Notes: generated by a model from the sequence alone, not told the origin. A DNA stretch of 42,890 nt from an uncultured Faecalibacterium sp. (GCA_934561555.1 CAKTGQ010000018.1:1-42890), one strand, 5' to 3'; positions 16,683 to 24,893 are shown, numbered from the stretch's first letter. Translations and numbers: made by a program.

Positions 16683-18680
16683 ATGAGCGAACACAAGACA
16701 TTTTATATCACCACCCCCATCTATTACCCCAGCGATAAGCTGCACATCGGCCACAGCTACACCACCGTGGCCTGCGATGCGCTGGCCCGCTTCAAGCGGA
16801 TGCAGGGTTACGACGTCATGTTCCTGACCGGCACCGATGAGCACGGCCAGAAGATCCAGGATAAGGCCGCCGATGCCGGTGTCACCCCCAAGGAGTATGT
16901 GGACAAGATCGTTGCTACCGTTAAGGATCTGTGGAAGCTGCTGGATGTCAGCTACGACCGCTTTATCCGCACCACTGATGACTACCACATGGAAAGCTGC
17001 CAGAAGATCTTCACCAAGCTGTACGAGCAGGGCGATATCTACAAGAGTGAGTATATCGGCCACTACTGCAAGCCCTGCGAGAGCTTCTGGACCGACAGCC
17101 AGCTGGTGGACGGCAAGTGCCCGGACTGCGGCCGCGAGGTCTACGATGCCCACGAGGAGGCCTACTTCTTCAAGACCAGCAAGTACGCCGACCGTCTGCT
17201 GAAGCTCTATGAGGAGAACCCCCAGTTCATCCAGCCCGAGAGCCGCAAGAACGAGATGATCGCCTTCATCAAGCAGGGCCTGCAGGACACCTGCGTGTCC
17301 CGTACCTCGGTCAAGTGGGGCATTCCCGTGCCCTTTGACCCCAAGCACACCATGTATGTGTGGGTGGACGCCCTGAGCAACTATATCTCCGCACTGGGCT
17401 ACGGCAACGAAACTTACCACGACTACGATAAGTTCTGGCCGGCTGACCTGCACATGGTAGGCAAGGAGATCCTGCGCTTCCACACCATCCTGTGGCCTGC
17501 CATGCTGATGGCACTGGATCTGCCGCTGCCCAAGCGGGTATTCGGCCACGGCTGGCTGCTGATGAACGGCGGCAAGATGTCCAAGTCTGTGGGCAACGTG
17601 GTGGACCCTGTTATCCTGTGCGACCGCTACGGCGTGGACGCCATCCGCTACTTCCTGCTGCGCGAGATCCCCTTCGGCAACGACGGTATGTTCACCAACG
17701 AGGCACTGATCAACCGCATCAACAGCGATCTGGCCAACGACTTGGGCAACCTGCTCAGCCGTACCGTGGCTATGTGCGAAAAGTACTTCGGCGGTACCGT
17801 GCATAATGTAGCCGGCACCGAGGCCATCGACACCGAGCTGGAGACCATGGTCAGCGAGCTGACCGCCAAGGTCACCGCCGACATGGACGACCTGACCATC
17901 CCGCAGGCACTGATGGAGATCTTTGCGGTCATCCAGCGCGCCAACAAGTATATCGACGAGACCGCACCCTGGGCACTGGCCAAGGACGAGGCCAACAAGC
18001 AGCGTCTGGAAAGTGTGCTGTACCACCTGTGCGAGGCACTGCGCGTGTGCGGCATCCTACTGAACGCCTACCTGCCTACCACTGCACCCAAGATGATGGA
18101 GCAGCTGGGTCTGGACGTTTCCGCACTGGATCTGACCAAGACCACCTACGGCGCACAGCAGACCTATACCGTGCACAAGGGCGAAGCTCTGTTCCCCCGC
18201 ATTGACGTGGCCAAGGAGATCGCCCACCTGAAGGAAGAGGACGAGAAGCGCAAGGCCGCTGCCGCTGCTGCCAACAAGGCCAAGGAGGAAGCCGAGAAGA
18301 AGGCTGCCGCCCCCGCAGAGGAGAGCACCGTGGACTTCACCCACGAGGAAGAGATCGACTTTGACACCTTCTGCAAGGTGGAGCTGCGCGTGGCCGAGGT
18401 GCGCGCCTGCGAGAACCTGAAGGAGAGCAAGAAGCTGCTGCACCTCACCGTCTTTGACGGCGAGCGGGAGCGCTGCATCCTGTCCGGCATTGCCAAGTGG
18501 TTTAAGCCCGAGGACCTCATCGGCAAAAAGCTGGGCATCGTGTGCAATCTGGCACCCCGTCCCATGCTCAAGGGCAAGTACGTCAGCGAGGGCATGATCT
18601 TCGCTGCCGATACCGCCGACGGCGGCTGCTCCATTGCCTTCTACGGCGACGACGTCCCCGTAGGCAGCCGCATCCACTAA
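16683..18680 (+). CDS. metG: Methionyl-tRNA synthetase
   Basis: 665 residues, class I synthetase that charges tRNA-Met. HIGH is at 21-24 (LHIGHSYT). The zinc knuckle is CKPCESFW..CPDCG (about 129-148). KMSKS is at about 298-302 (GGKMSKSVGN). An Ala/Lys/Glu-rich linker (about 515-545) joins a C-terminal Trbp111/EMAP-type tRNA-binding domain (about 555-665: FCKVELRVAEVRACENL, APRPMLKGKYVSEGM). The ribosome site is AAAGGAAG before ATG 16683. Regulated by the T-box upstream. Confidence 0.96.
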   Translation: MSEHKTFYITTPIYYPSDKLHIGHSYTTVACDALARFKRMQGYDVMFLTGTDEHGQKIQDKAADAGVTPKEYVDKIVATVKDLWKLLDVSYDRFIRTTDDYHMESCQKIFTKLYEQGDIYKSEYIGHYCKPCESFWTDSQLVDGKCPDCGREVYDAHEEAYFFKTSKYADRLLKLYEENPQFIQPESRKNEMIAFIKQGLQDTCVSRTSVKWGIPVPFDPKHTMYVWVDALSNYISALGYGNETYHDYDKFWPADLHMVGKEILRFHTILWPAMLMALDLPLPKRVFGHGWLLMNGGKMSKSVGNVVDPVILCDRYGVDAIRYFLLREIPFGNDGMFTNEALINRINSDLANDLGNLLSRTVAMCEKYFGGTVHNVAGTEAIDTELETMVSELTAKVTADMDDLTIPQALMEIFAVIQRANKYIDETAPWALAKDEANKQRLESVLYHLCEALRVCGILLNAYLPTTAPKMMEQLGLDVSALDLTKTTYGAQQTYTVHKGEALFPRIDVAKEIAHLKEEDEKRKAAAAAANKAKEEAEKKAAAPAEESTVDFTHEEEIDFDTFCKVELRVAEVRACENLKESKKLLHLTVFDGERERCILSGIAKWFKPEDLIGKKLGIVCNLAPRPMLKGKYVSEGMIFAADTADGGCSIAFYGDDVPVGSRIH

Positions 18681-18692
18681 GTGAGGAGCATT

Positions 18693-19652
18693 ATGTCTGA
18701 TAATACAGCCGTCCGTGCGGCAAAGCTGGATAAGATCTTCGGTACGCCGGTGTGCGCTGTGCTGCTGGCCATTTTCTGCAATGTCCTGTGGGGCTCTGCC
18801 TTTCCGTTCATCAAGCTGGGCTACCGCCTGTTCTCCATCGACTCCGGCAACACCGCCTCTATCTTCTGCTTTGCAGGGGTGCGGTTCATGCTGGGCAGCG
18901 TGCTAGTGCTGCTGGGCAGCATCCTGTTGCAGGGAAAAGCACCCCGCCTGCCCCGGGGCAGGGTGGCAGCCGAGTGCTGCGCGCTGGGCTTGTGGCAGAC
19001 CACGGCACAGTATGCGTTCTACTACATCGCCGTGGCCATGCTCACCGGCGCGTTTGGCGGCATCCTGAACAGCACCCAGAGCTTTCTGGGCGTCATCTTT
19101 GCCCACTTTATCTACGGCAATGCGGACCGCATGACCCCTGCAAAAACGCTGGGCTGCGCGGTGGGTTTTGCCGGAGTGCTTATCGGTACGATTGGCAACC
19201 ACGGCAGCGGCAGCGGCTGGGGCGTGTTCTGCATGATGGCAGCGACCATTATCTTCACCCTGTCCGGCCCGTGGAACAAGTCGGTCACCAAAAAAGCCGA
19301 CAGCTTTGCCGTCTGCTTTTTGAACCTGTTTGTGGGCGGGCTGGCGCTGTTCATGCTGGGCACCGTTATGGGTGGCCGTCTCCATGTGCAAAGTGCATTG
19401 GCTGTGGTGGTCATGCTGTATCTGGCCTTCATCTGCGGCGCAGGCTATATCCTGTGGGCACTGCTGATGAAAAACAACCCGGTCAGCCGTATCGCCATCT
19501 TTGGTTTCGTCAATCCGGTGGTCAACGTGCTGCTGAGCGCCGTGCTCAACGGCGAGCCGCTGTTCCGCTGGCAGTATCTGGCGGCGCTGGTGTTCGTGTG
19601 CGTGGGCATCTGGCTGGTGAACAAAGCCCCTGCCCAAAAGGAGAAGGTATGA
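18693..19652 (+). CDS. EamA-family (DMT) transporter
   Basis: 319 residues with about ten hydrophobic segments in two EamA repeats (first near 20-150 with NVLWGSAFPFIKLGY, second near 165-310 ending VFVCVGIWLVNK). These inner-membrane proteins usually export metabolites or amino acids; the substrate here is unknown. I chose ATG 18693 (after GTGAGGAG) rather than the GTG at 18681. It lies 12 bp after metG and overlaps tatD by ATGA, so the three are probably co-transcribed under the Met T-box. Confidence 0.88.
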   Translation: MSDNTAVRAAKLDKIFGTPVCAVLLAIFCNVLWGSAFPFIKLGYRLFSIDSGNTASIFCFAGVRFMLGSVLVLLGSILLQGKAPRLPRGRVAAECCALGLWQTTAQYAFYYIAVAMLTGAFGGILNSTQSFLGVIFAHFIYGNADRMTPAKTLGCAVGFAGVLIGTIGNHGSGSGWGVFCMMAATIIFTLSGPWNKSVTKKADSFAVCFLNLFVGGLALFMLGTVMGGRLHVQSALAVVVMLYLAFICGAGYILWALLMKNNPVSRIAIFGFVNPVVNVLLSAVLNGEPLFRWQYLAALVFVCVGIWLVNKAPAQKEKV

Positions 19653-20464
19653 CCGGACCGATTTTTGACACCCACGCCCATTACAGTGCCCGCGCCTTTG
19701 ACGCCGACCGCTTTGCGCTGCTGGACAGCCTGCCCGGCAAGGGCGTGGTAGGCGTGTGCGAGCAGGCCACCCACTCCGGGGATGCACCCCGGGTGCTGGA
19801 ACTGGCGCACCGCTACCCGTGGGTGGTGGCAGCCATTGGCATCCACCCGGAAAGCCTGCTGCCCGCCGCCGACTGCGGCGAGGACAGCCCCGCGCCCACG
19901 GTGTCGGTGTACGGCGGCGACTGGGCCGCCGAGATGCAGGCGCTGATGCCCTATTACGATGACCCCAAGGTGGTGGCGGTAGGGGAGTGCGGGCTGGACT
20001 ACCACTGGCCTGTGCCCAAGGACGCCCAGCTGGCGCTGTTTGAAGCCGAGATCCGGCTGGCGCTGGAACTGGACAAGCCCATCATCGTGCACGACCGGCA
20101 GGCGCACGCAGACGTCTACGCGCTGCTCAAAAAGTACCGCCCCAAGGGCATCGTGCACTGCTATTCCGGCAGCGCCGAGGATGCCGTGCAGTTGGCGGCA
20201 CAGGGGCTGTACATCGGCTTTGGCGGCGCTTGTACCTTCAATGGTGCCAAGCGCGCTGCCAAGGCCATTGACGCCCTGCCGCTGGACGCTATCGTGCTGG
20301 AGACCGACTGCCCCTACATGGCACCGGAGCCGGTGCGCGGCACCCGCTGCGACAGCTCCCTCATCCGCTATGTGGGCGTGTACATCGCGCAGCGCAAGGC
20401 GATTGCCCCGGAAGAGGTGTTCCGCGCCACCGACGCAAACGCCCGCCGGGTGTTCGGGCTGTAA
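19649..20464 (+). CDS. tatD: TatD-family metal-dependent deoxyribonuclease
   Basis: 271 residues, TIM-barrel hydrolase. Metal ligands: His9 and His11 in DTHAHY, Glu in VGECGLDYHW, His in IIVHDRQAH, His in IVHCYSGS and Asp in LETDCPYMAPEP. Length matches TatD/YcfH. It starts at ATG 19649, overlapping the transporter stop by 4 bp. MetG next to TatD/YcfH is a common arrangement in Firmicutes. Likely role: DNA repair or turnover. Confidence 0.9.
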   Translation: MTGPIFDTHAHYSARAFDADRFALLDSLPGKGVVGVCEQATHSGDAPRVLELAHRYPWVVAAIGIHPESLLPAADCGEDSPAPTVSVYGGDWAAEMQALMPYYDDPKVVAVGECGLDYHWPVPKDAQLALFEAEIRLALELDKPIIVHDRQAHADVYALLKKYRPKGIVHCYSGSAEDAVQLAAQGLYIGFGGACTFNGAKRAAKAIDALPLDAIVLETDCPYMAPEPVRGTRCDSSLIRYVGVYIAQRKAIAPEEVFRATDANARRVFGL

Positions 20465-20557
20465 CCATTTTTCCGCAGGTCGCGGGGCAAAGCGCTCCGC
20501 TTCTGAATAAATCAAGTCAATTCATTGAAATCGATACGAAATAAGGAGATCACTATT

Positions 20558-20791
20558 ATGAAGGCACGCATTCCCAAACACCGCGAGTTCATCATCAACT
20601 TCCCCGACAGCATCGACCAGAACAAGGCCAACGAGGGCTGGGCAAAGCTGCAGCAGATCGTGGAGGACTACAAGAAGGCCCACAACGGCGCTTCCGTTTA
20701 CGCTCCCACCTTCATCGAGGACTGCGAGCCCGAGGTCAAGAAGCTGCAGGAAGAGTACGGCTTCGAGTACACCGTGGAGTTCGTTCAGTAA
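20558..20791 (+). CDS. Small conserved-looking hypothetical protein
   Basis: 77 residues, ATG 20558 after ATAAGGAG. It has KHREFIINFPDSIDQNKANEG, a helix AKLQQIVEDYKKAH, then PTFIEDCEPEVKKLQEEYG. No signal peptide or membrane segment. It is a single-gene unit closed by a strong terminator. Family not recognised. Confidence 0.75.
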   Translation: MKARIPKHREFIINFPDSIDQNKANEGWAKLQQIVEDYKKAHNGASVYAPTFIEDCEPEVKKLQEEYGFEYTVEFVQ

Positions 20792-20811
20792 GTTCAGCAT
20801 CGCCTGATAGT

Positions 20812-20849
20812 AAAAGGGTCATTGCACAAACCGTGCAATGACCCTTTTT
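20812..20849. terminator. Bidirectional intrinsic terminator
   Basis: Perfect 16-bp stem AAAAGGGTCATTGCAC (20812-20827) with GTGCAATGACCCTTTT (20833-20848), a 5-nt loop and T/A runs on both sides. It separates the plus-strand small gene from the minus-strand Dabb gene. Confidence 0.9.
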
Positions 20850-20899
20850 GCGTAAGTTTATTTTGTAAAATGTACCGGAGCGTCCGCAGATGTCCCGTA

Positions 20900-21202
20900 T
20901 TAAACCTCGTAGTCCAGACAGACGCGGTTTTTGTAGTAGGGGCGCACCTTGCTGTTTGCCACTGCCACATGAGCCGGGTGGGTGGAGTAGCCCTTGAGCG
21001 CCTCGGCGCTCTCAAAAGTGGTGTCCAGCATCAGGTCGGCGTTAGAGGAGGGGAGGGCATCAATGTTGACATGGATGTCCACAAGCCCCGGAATCTTGCC
21101 GGAAAGGCTTTCCAGCCCCTCTTTGATGCCAGCCTTGACGGCGGCCTTTTCCTCGGCGGACAGCTCGTCCTTCAGCTGCCAAAGAATAACGTGCTTGACC
21201 AT
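20900..21202 (-). CDS. Dabb-family stress-responsive alpha/beta-barrel protein
   Basis: 100 residues. The pattern MVKHVILWQLKDELSAEEK, IPGLVDIHVNIDALPSSNADLMLD, FESAEALKGYSTHPAHVAV fits the Dabb dimeric ferredoxin-like fold. Such small proteins have varied or unknown functions. GGAGG precedes the ATG at 21202 on the minus strand. Confidence 0.88.
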   Translation of the reverse strand: MVKHVILWQLKDELSAEEKAAVKAGIKEGLESLSGKIPGLVDIHVNIDALPSSNADLMLDTTFESAEALKGYSTHPAHVAVANSKVRPYYKNRVCLDYEV

Positions 21203-21276
21203 AACAAAAAACCTCCTGCGTTTTTTCTCATTGTAACAGGATGAGAAAAAATCCGCAAGAGGGAAGCTGCAAAGTA

Positions 21277-21498
21277 TTATTTGGGTGCGAACAGCAGCAC
21301 CACCAGAAGCACGGCACTGAGCACTGAAACTACGATGCCCTCCAGCCGGGTCAGCCGGATGTACTCTTCCGTAGGCTCGGGCACCTGCGTGTACCGCCTG
21401 CGGGAGCCTAGGGCAATGACATCTTCCGGTTGCAGCGCCATAAAAATGCCGAACCCAATGCCGAAAAGCGCGACTAAAATTGCGCAGATGACTTCCAT
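21277..21498 (-). CDS. Small membrane protein, two helices
   Basis: 73 residues from ATG 21498, preceded by GGGAGG on the minus strand. Two hydrophobic segments: EVICAILVALFGIGFGIFMA near the start and GIVVSVLSAVLLVVLLF at the end. Between them lies a polar region with RRRYTQVPEPTEEYIRL. A longer in-frame version runs into the upstream gene and is not supported. Function unknown; the pattern is like small DUF6199-type proteins. Confidence 0.7.
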   Translation of the reverse strand: MEVICAILVALFGIGFGIFMALQPEDVIALGSRRRYTQVPEPTEEYIRLTRLEGIVVSVLSAVLLVVLLFAPK

Positions 21499-21515
21499 GT
21501 TTACCTCCCGGCGGC

Positions 21516-21833
21516 TCAGTCCGCGCTGTGTTCCCAGATCTCGTACAAGATCAGGTAGATGGCATCGACGACAAGGGCGATGGTACGCGCCCAGTTGCTC
21601 AGGGTAGGGAAGTTGCCCAGAAACTGCAAGGAAGCAAAAATAATGGCATTGCAGATCTCCCACACGCCGTTTTTCTTCTGCCACATGGCGCGGTATTCCG
21701 GGTCGCTGTCATATTTGTTGAAAAAGGTGTGGATCAGCGGGTCTTTGCCCTGCAGGTCGCGGATGCCCATCCACAGCGCCACAAGGCAGAACAAAAGCTC
21801 GATGATGTTGTACCAGCCAAACGCCAGCTGCAT
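21516..21833 (-). CDS. Small membrane-associated hypothetical protein
   Basis: 105 residues. A first hydrophobic helix (NIIELLFCLVALWMGI), a polar centre (KYDSDPEYRAMWQKKNG) and one or two further helices (CNAIIFASLQFLGNF, TIALVVDAIYLILYEIW). I chose ATG 21833 because GGGAGGT lies 7 bp upstream; GTG 21842 overlaps that site. It ends 17 bp before the two-helix gene, so the pair is an operon. Confidence 0.65.
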   Translation of the reverse strand: MQLAFGWYNIIELLFCLVALWMGIRDLQGKDPLIHTFFNKYDSDPEYRAMWQKKNGVWEICNAIIFASLQFLGNFPTLSNWARTIALVVDAIYLILYEIWEHSAD

Positions 21834-21953
21834 AAAATGCACCTCCCATCTTTTACCATATTATAACATAGGGGGGCGAAAACACAAGGACGGCATTCAA
21901 CCTTCCTGCGTAAATTTTGCACAAATCGAGGGGAAGCGAATAGTGAAAACAAC

Positions 21954-22003
21954 ACAAAAGAAAACCAGCCGGACGAGGCGGTTGCAAGCCCTCGTCCGGC
22001 TGG
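21954..22003 (-). terminator. Strong minus-strand terminator
   Basis: 14-bp perfect stem CCAGCCGGACGAGG (21965-21978) with CCTCGTCCGGCTGG (21990-22003). On the minus strand it is followed by TTTTCTTTTG. It closes a minus-strand unit that has no ordinary gene. Confidence 0.85.
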
Positions 22004-22600
22004 ATACTTACTTCTTCGGAGTCATAAGCCTCTTCTCCTTGGTGACCTCATTTTCGGAATACGGGTTTCATAGGGTGACTCTCCTTAGAAACGTTTCTTC
22101 AGAATTTAGGTGCTTTGCAAGGGGATGAAAATCAATTGTACATTGGACTGACCCTTTTCTCAACTGTTGGACTGCGGCAAACGGTTCATGAGGATGAATT
22201 TCATATTACCACATTCTTTCGAGTTAGATTTGCAAGGGAAACGTCTTACTTAGTACATTGGTAGAACTCCTTTTCAGCTATTCAAATAAGGTTCTCCGGA
22301 TCATTGATACTTTCATAAGAATCATCTCCAGCGGATCTATCTGAACGCTCTGGGGAAGAATTGAATCGACAGGTTGTCGTGTTATCGCATTATTGATGCT
22401 CAAGACCGGCTCTGTTTTTGTGTTTTTATACGGGGGAAACATCCCGTTTGTGGTGAGCCTCTATTTTGCTTCTCAGCGAACCCCGACAGCCTGTCCCTGC
22501 TGTGCGGGTTCCATATCAACCATCGGTCTTCGCTCCTTTCTTCTTAAAGTCAGCGGGATTAGTTCTCTTTTGAACTTCTGCTGTACTTCTCTGGTTTCTG
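22004..22600 (-). ncRNA. Minus-strand transcription unit with only micro-ORFs
   Basis: Between a strong minus promoter (22606-22634) and terminator (21965-22003) lie ~600 nt without a normal gene. Several Shine-Dalgarno/ATG pairs occur at 8-9 nt spacing: 22523 (16 codons, MVDMEPAQQGQAVGVR), 22258 (MY), 22143 (MYN, weaker SD), 22071 (MKPVFRK) and 22025 (MTPKK). The segments around 22258 and 22143 resemble each other (AAAAGG..CCAATGTAC). Frames between them hold protein-like pieces (SINDPENLI, ENEVTKEKRLMTPKK), so a decayed gene is the rival explanation. Whether it is an RNA regulator, a leader-peptide array or a relic cannot be decided from sequence alone. Confidence 0.45.
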
Positions 22601-22605
22601 GCTTA

Positions 22606-22634
22606 ATTATACAGGAAGATACGCGTTTTGTCTA
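22606..22634 (-). promoter_or_regulatory. Strong minus-strand promoter
   Basis: On the minus strand TAGACA (22634-22629), 17-bp spacer, TATAAT (22611-22606). It reads into the micro-ORF unit. Confidence 0.75.
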
Positions 22635-22792
22635 TTGGCAGAGCGCACAAAGAATAGATTTTGTTTTTGTGCAATGTTAAAACCTGCGGCAGTGCGGGAA
22701 AATTGCCCAGAAGTTCCGGGTCGTTCGTGAAGGATTTTCCACAAAAGGGGAGAAAGTGCCTACAAGCTATTATGCGCCGACTTTATTTGTGC

Positions 22793-22798
22793 TACAAT
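22793..22798 (+). promoter_or_regulatory. Extended -10 promoter for the DUF2798 gene
   Basis: TACAAT (22793-22798) preceded by TTGTGC, giving extended -10 TGCTACAAT; -35 weak (TTATGC near 22770). Confidence 0.5.
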
Positions 22799-22821
22799 AG
22801 CGCCAATGAATGGTAGTCGCC

Positions 22822-22861
22822 GCCGCCCTGCGAGATGAAAGTTTCGCGGGGCGGCTTTTTT
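22822..22861 (+). terminator. Leader hairpin with T6 upstream of the DUF2798 gene
   Basis: GCCGCCCTGCG (22822-22832) pairs with CGCGGGGCGGC (22845-22855) with one G-U pair, then six T. It starts about 17 nt after the predicted transcription start, so it is either an attenuator of the DUF2798 gene or the end of a very short RNA. Confidence 0.65.
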
Positions 22862-22904
22862 GCGGCGAAAATTTACACAAAAAAGAAACGGAGAATCAAT
22901 CAAA

Positions 22905-23369
22905 ATGCCTAAAACTTTACCGGAACGTATCTTCTTTACCATTGTCATGGCCGCTATCATGGTCTATGGCATGATCGTCTACAATGTGGCGCTGAACACA
23001 AACGGCGTGACCAACACCACCTTTGTTATGGCTCTGCACGAAATGCCGATCATGGTGCCGGTGGCCTGTGTGCTGGAGTTTTTTGTGGTGGAAAAGTTGG
23101 CCACAAAGCTGGCATTCCTGTTTATGCGCCCCACAGACCGCCCGCAGTTCATCACCTACGCCATCTCGCTGATGATCGTGTGCATCATGTGCCCGGTGAT
23201 GAGTCTGGTCGCAACGCTGCTGTTTAAAGAGCCGAGTTTTGGGATGTGGGTGCACACCTGGGGCTGCAATATGCCCATGGCGCTGTGCTGGCAGATGCTG
23301 TACTGCGGCCCGCTTGCCCGTGCCATCTTCCGGCTGGTGTTCCGCCGCGGGGAAAAGCAGGGCGCATAA
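22905..23369 (+). CDS. DUF2798 integral membrane protein
   Basis: 154 residues, about four membrane helices in two similar halves (IFFTIVMAAIMVYGMIVYN; VACVLEFFVVEKL; TYAISLMIVCIMCPVMSLVATLL; GCNMPMALCWQMLYCGPLARAIFRLVF). This is the DUF2798 pattern; function unknown. ATG 22905 follows ACGGAGA; a longer form from 22860 would start inside the leader hairpin. Confidence 0.8.
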   Translation: MPKTLPERIFFTIVMAAIMVYGMIVYNVALNTNGVTNTTFVMALHEMPIMVPVACVLEFFVVEKLATKLAFLFMRPTDRPQFITYAISLMIVCIMCPVMSLVATLLFKEPSFGMWVHTWGCNMPMALCWQMLYCGPLARAIFRLVFRRGEKQGA

Positions 23370-23564
23370 GTGGTTTGTCTGCGATTCTATAATAAATATG
23401 TATCAGAAATATACATAAGATGCCGCCGGGACATACCGGGCGAGATACCTATACGTTTTTTATATACCTGATATATAAAAGCTATACGGTACGGCTATTT
23501 TTGCGGAAATATTTTCCAAAACCGCCAGAATACGCCTGCAAAGCACTGGATAAAACCGAGAAAA

Positions 23565-23613
23565 TTGTACAGATTGTATGCTTTTGCACCTTGAAATTGT
23601 GCACCCTGTACAA
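23565..23613. promoter_or_regulatory. Inverted repeat and TTGTGCA motifs upstream of atp promoter
   Basis: TTGTACAG (23565-23572) and CTGTACAA (23606-23613) form an exact inverted repeat. Around it TTTTGCAC (23582-23589), TTGTGCAC (23597-23604), TGTGCACAAA (near 23658) and TTTTGTGCAA (23680-23689) repeat a TTGTGCA-like word. This may be a regulator-binding region; the spacing does not match Rex sites exactly. Confidence 0.35.
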
Positions 23614-23672
23614 CAGTTTTGTTTTATCGGTGCAATGCTACCGGGTAAAATGTAGAATGTGCACAAATACCC

Positions 23673-23701
23673 TTGCCAATTTTGTGCAATCGTACTATTA
23701 T
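23673..23701 (+). promoter_or_regulatory. Promoter of the ATP synthase operon
   Basis: TTGCCA (23673-23678), 17-bp spacer, TATTAT (23696-23701). It gives a leader of ~220 nt before atpB. Confidence 0.6.
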
Positions 23702-23736
23702 ACACAACGAAAAAAGACGAAACCGACAAAGAAAGG

Positions 23737-23780
23737 GGAGGGCGCAGACAGCATTCAGGCAGCGCCTTCCTTGCTTTTTT
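23737..23780 (+). terminator. Attenuator-like hairpin in the atp leader
   Basis: GGAGGGCGC (23737-23745) pairs with GCGCCTTCC (23762-23770) with one G-U pair, followed by TTGCTTTTTT. It lies between the operon promoter and atpB, so part of the transcripts should stop here. Confidence 0.6.
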
Positions 23781-23925
23781 CACGGTACACAGTCTTTTCT
23801 TCGCGTGATAAGAAGGTGTGAAGGGGCGCGGAGCAAAGGCGTGCGGCAGATCCTCGGCCGGGGATGTGCCGCACACTCGGCTCCCGCCCGCAGACCCCTA
23901 TCCCTGCAGGAAGGAGGAAAAGCAA

Positions 23926-24609
23926 ATGAACAAATTGACGCAGGCTCTGATGGAAGAGCTTACCGTGGAGTATGTCAAGGTCGGCTCGCTGCAGATCCCG
24001 GAATCGGTGGTCATCAGCTGGGTGATCATGCTGCTGCTGGTGGTAGGCTCCATCCTGCTTACCCGCAACCTGAAGGTGGATCACATCAGCAAGCGTCAGG
24101 CAGCACTGGAAGCGCTGTACTCCCTTGGCAAAAACTTCTTTGAAGGGTTGCTGGGTAAGGAGGGCAGCCGCTATGTGCCCTACCTGATGACCGTGGCGCT
24201 GTACATTGCCTGCTCCAATGTGATCGGTGTGTTCGGCGTAAAGCCCCCCACAAAGGATCTGGATGTGACCGCTGCGCTGGCGCTGATGAGCATCGTGCTT
24301 ATCGAGTATGCAGGCGTTCGCGCCCGGGGCGGCGTGGGCTTTCTCAAGAGCCTTGCAGCCCCTACCCCCATCATGACCCCCATGAACATCCTCGAGATCG
24401 CCATTCGTCCCACCAGTCTGTGCATGCGACTGTTCGGCAATGTGCTGGGCGCGTTCGTTATTATGGAACTGCTCAAGCTGGTGGTGCCGGTGTTCGTCCC
24501 GGCGGTGTTCAGCCTGTATTTTGACCTGTTCGATGGTCTGATCCAGACCTATGTTTTCGTGTTCCTGACCGCACTGTTCATGAAAGAGAGCATCGGCGGC
24601 GAGGAATAA
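23926..24609 (+). CDS. atpB: ATP synthase F0 subunit a
   Basis: 227 residues, membrane subunit that forms the ion half-channels beside the c ring. The essential Arg is Arg168 in SLCMRLFGN; other family marks are KPPTKDLDVTAALALM and the last helices (YVFVFLTALFMKES). I chose ATG 23926, 9 nt after AAGGAGG. First gene of the operon; no atpI precedes it. Confidence 0.93.
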   Translation: MNKLTQALMEELTVEYVKVGSLQIPESVVISWVIMLLLVVGSILLTRNLKVDHISKRQAALEALYSLGKNFFEGLLGKEGSRYVPYLMTVALYIACSNVIGVFGVKPPTKDLDVTAALALMSIVLIEYAGVRARGGVGFLKSLAAPTPIMTPMNILEIAIRPTSLCMRLFGNVLGAFVIMELLKLVVPVFVPAVFSLYFDLFDGLIQTYVFVFLTALFMKESIGGEE

Positions 24610-24650
24610 ACAACAATTTTTAAAACTGTAATTACAAAGGAGATAGAACT

Positions 24651-24878
24651 ATGAGTGGTTTGGTAGCTCTGGGCGCTGGCATTGCAGCGCTGACCGGCAT
24701 TGGCGGCGGTATTGGCATTGGTATTGCAACGGGTAAGGCAACGGAGGCCATCTCCCGCCAGCCGGAGGCTTCCGGCAAGATCCAGACGAACCTGCTGCTG
24801 GGCGCTGCTCTGGCAGAAGGTACCGCAATTTTCGGCTTCGTCGTTGCACTGCTGATCATCCTGTTCCTGGGCCAGTAA
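24651..24878 (+). CDS. atpE: ATP synthase F0 subunit c
   Basis: 75-residue hairpin of two membrane helices. Gly-rich first helix ([13 protein letters not shown]), polar loop RQPE (36-39) and the ion-binding Glu56 in LAEGTAIF. Compared with the Na+ site of Ilyobacter-type c subunits, the Gln position is Ile23 and the Ser next to the Glu is Gly57, so proton rather than sodium coupling is more likely. AAAGGAGA precedes the ATG. Confidence 0.93.
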   Translation: MSGLVALGAGIAALTGIGGGIGIGIATGKATEAISRQPEASGKIQTNLLLGAALAEGTAIFGFVVALLIILFLGQ

Positions 24879-24893
24879 CGGAGGCGTGGACGA

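Noticed and set aside
16584..18026. 480-codon open frame on the minus strand
   Set aside because: Antisense shadow of metG that also runs through the T-box terminator.
18752..19648. Long N-terminal extension of the TatD frame across the transporter gene
   Set aside because: The extension is His/Arg-rich shadow sequence; TatD homology begins at ATG 19649 with the ATGA overlap.
22393..22680. 95-codon plus-strand ORF with hydrophobic segments
   Set aside because: No ribosome site, and it runs antisense to the strong minus promoter and micro-ORF start; considered chance.
23565..23690. Rex operator upstream of atpB
   Set aside because: The words are TTGTGCA rather than TTGTGAA, and the paired half-sites are not at Rex spacing.
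24651..24878. Sodium-coupled c subunit
   Set aside because: The Gln and Ser ligands of the Na+ site are Ile23 and Gly57, so proton coupling is favoured.
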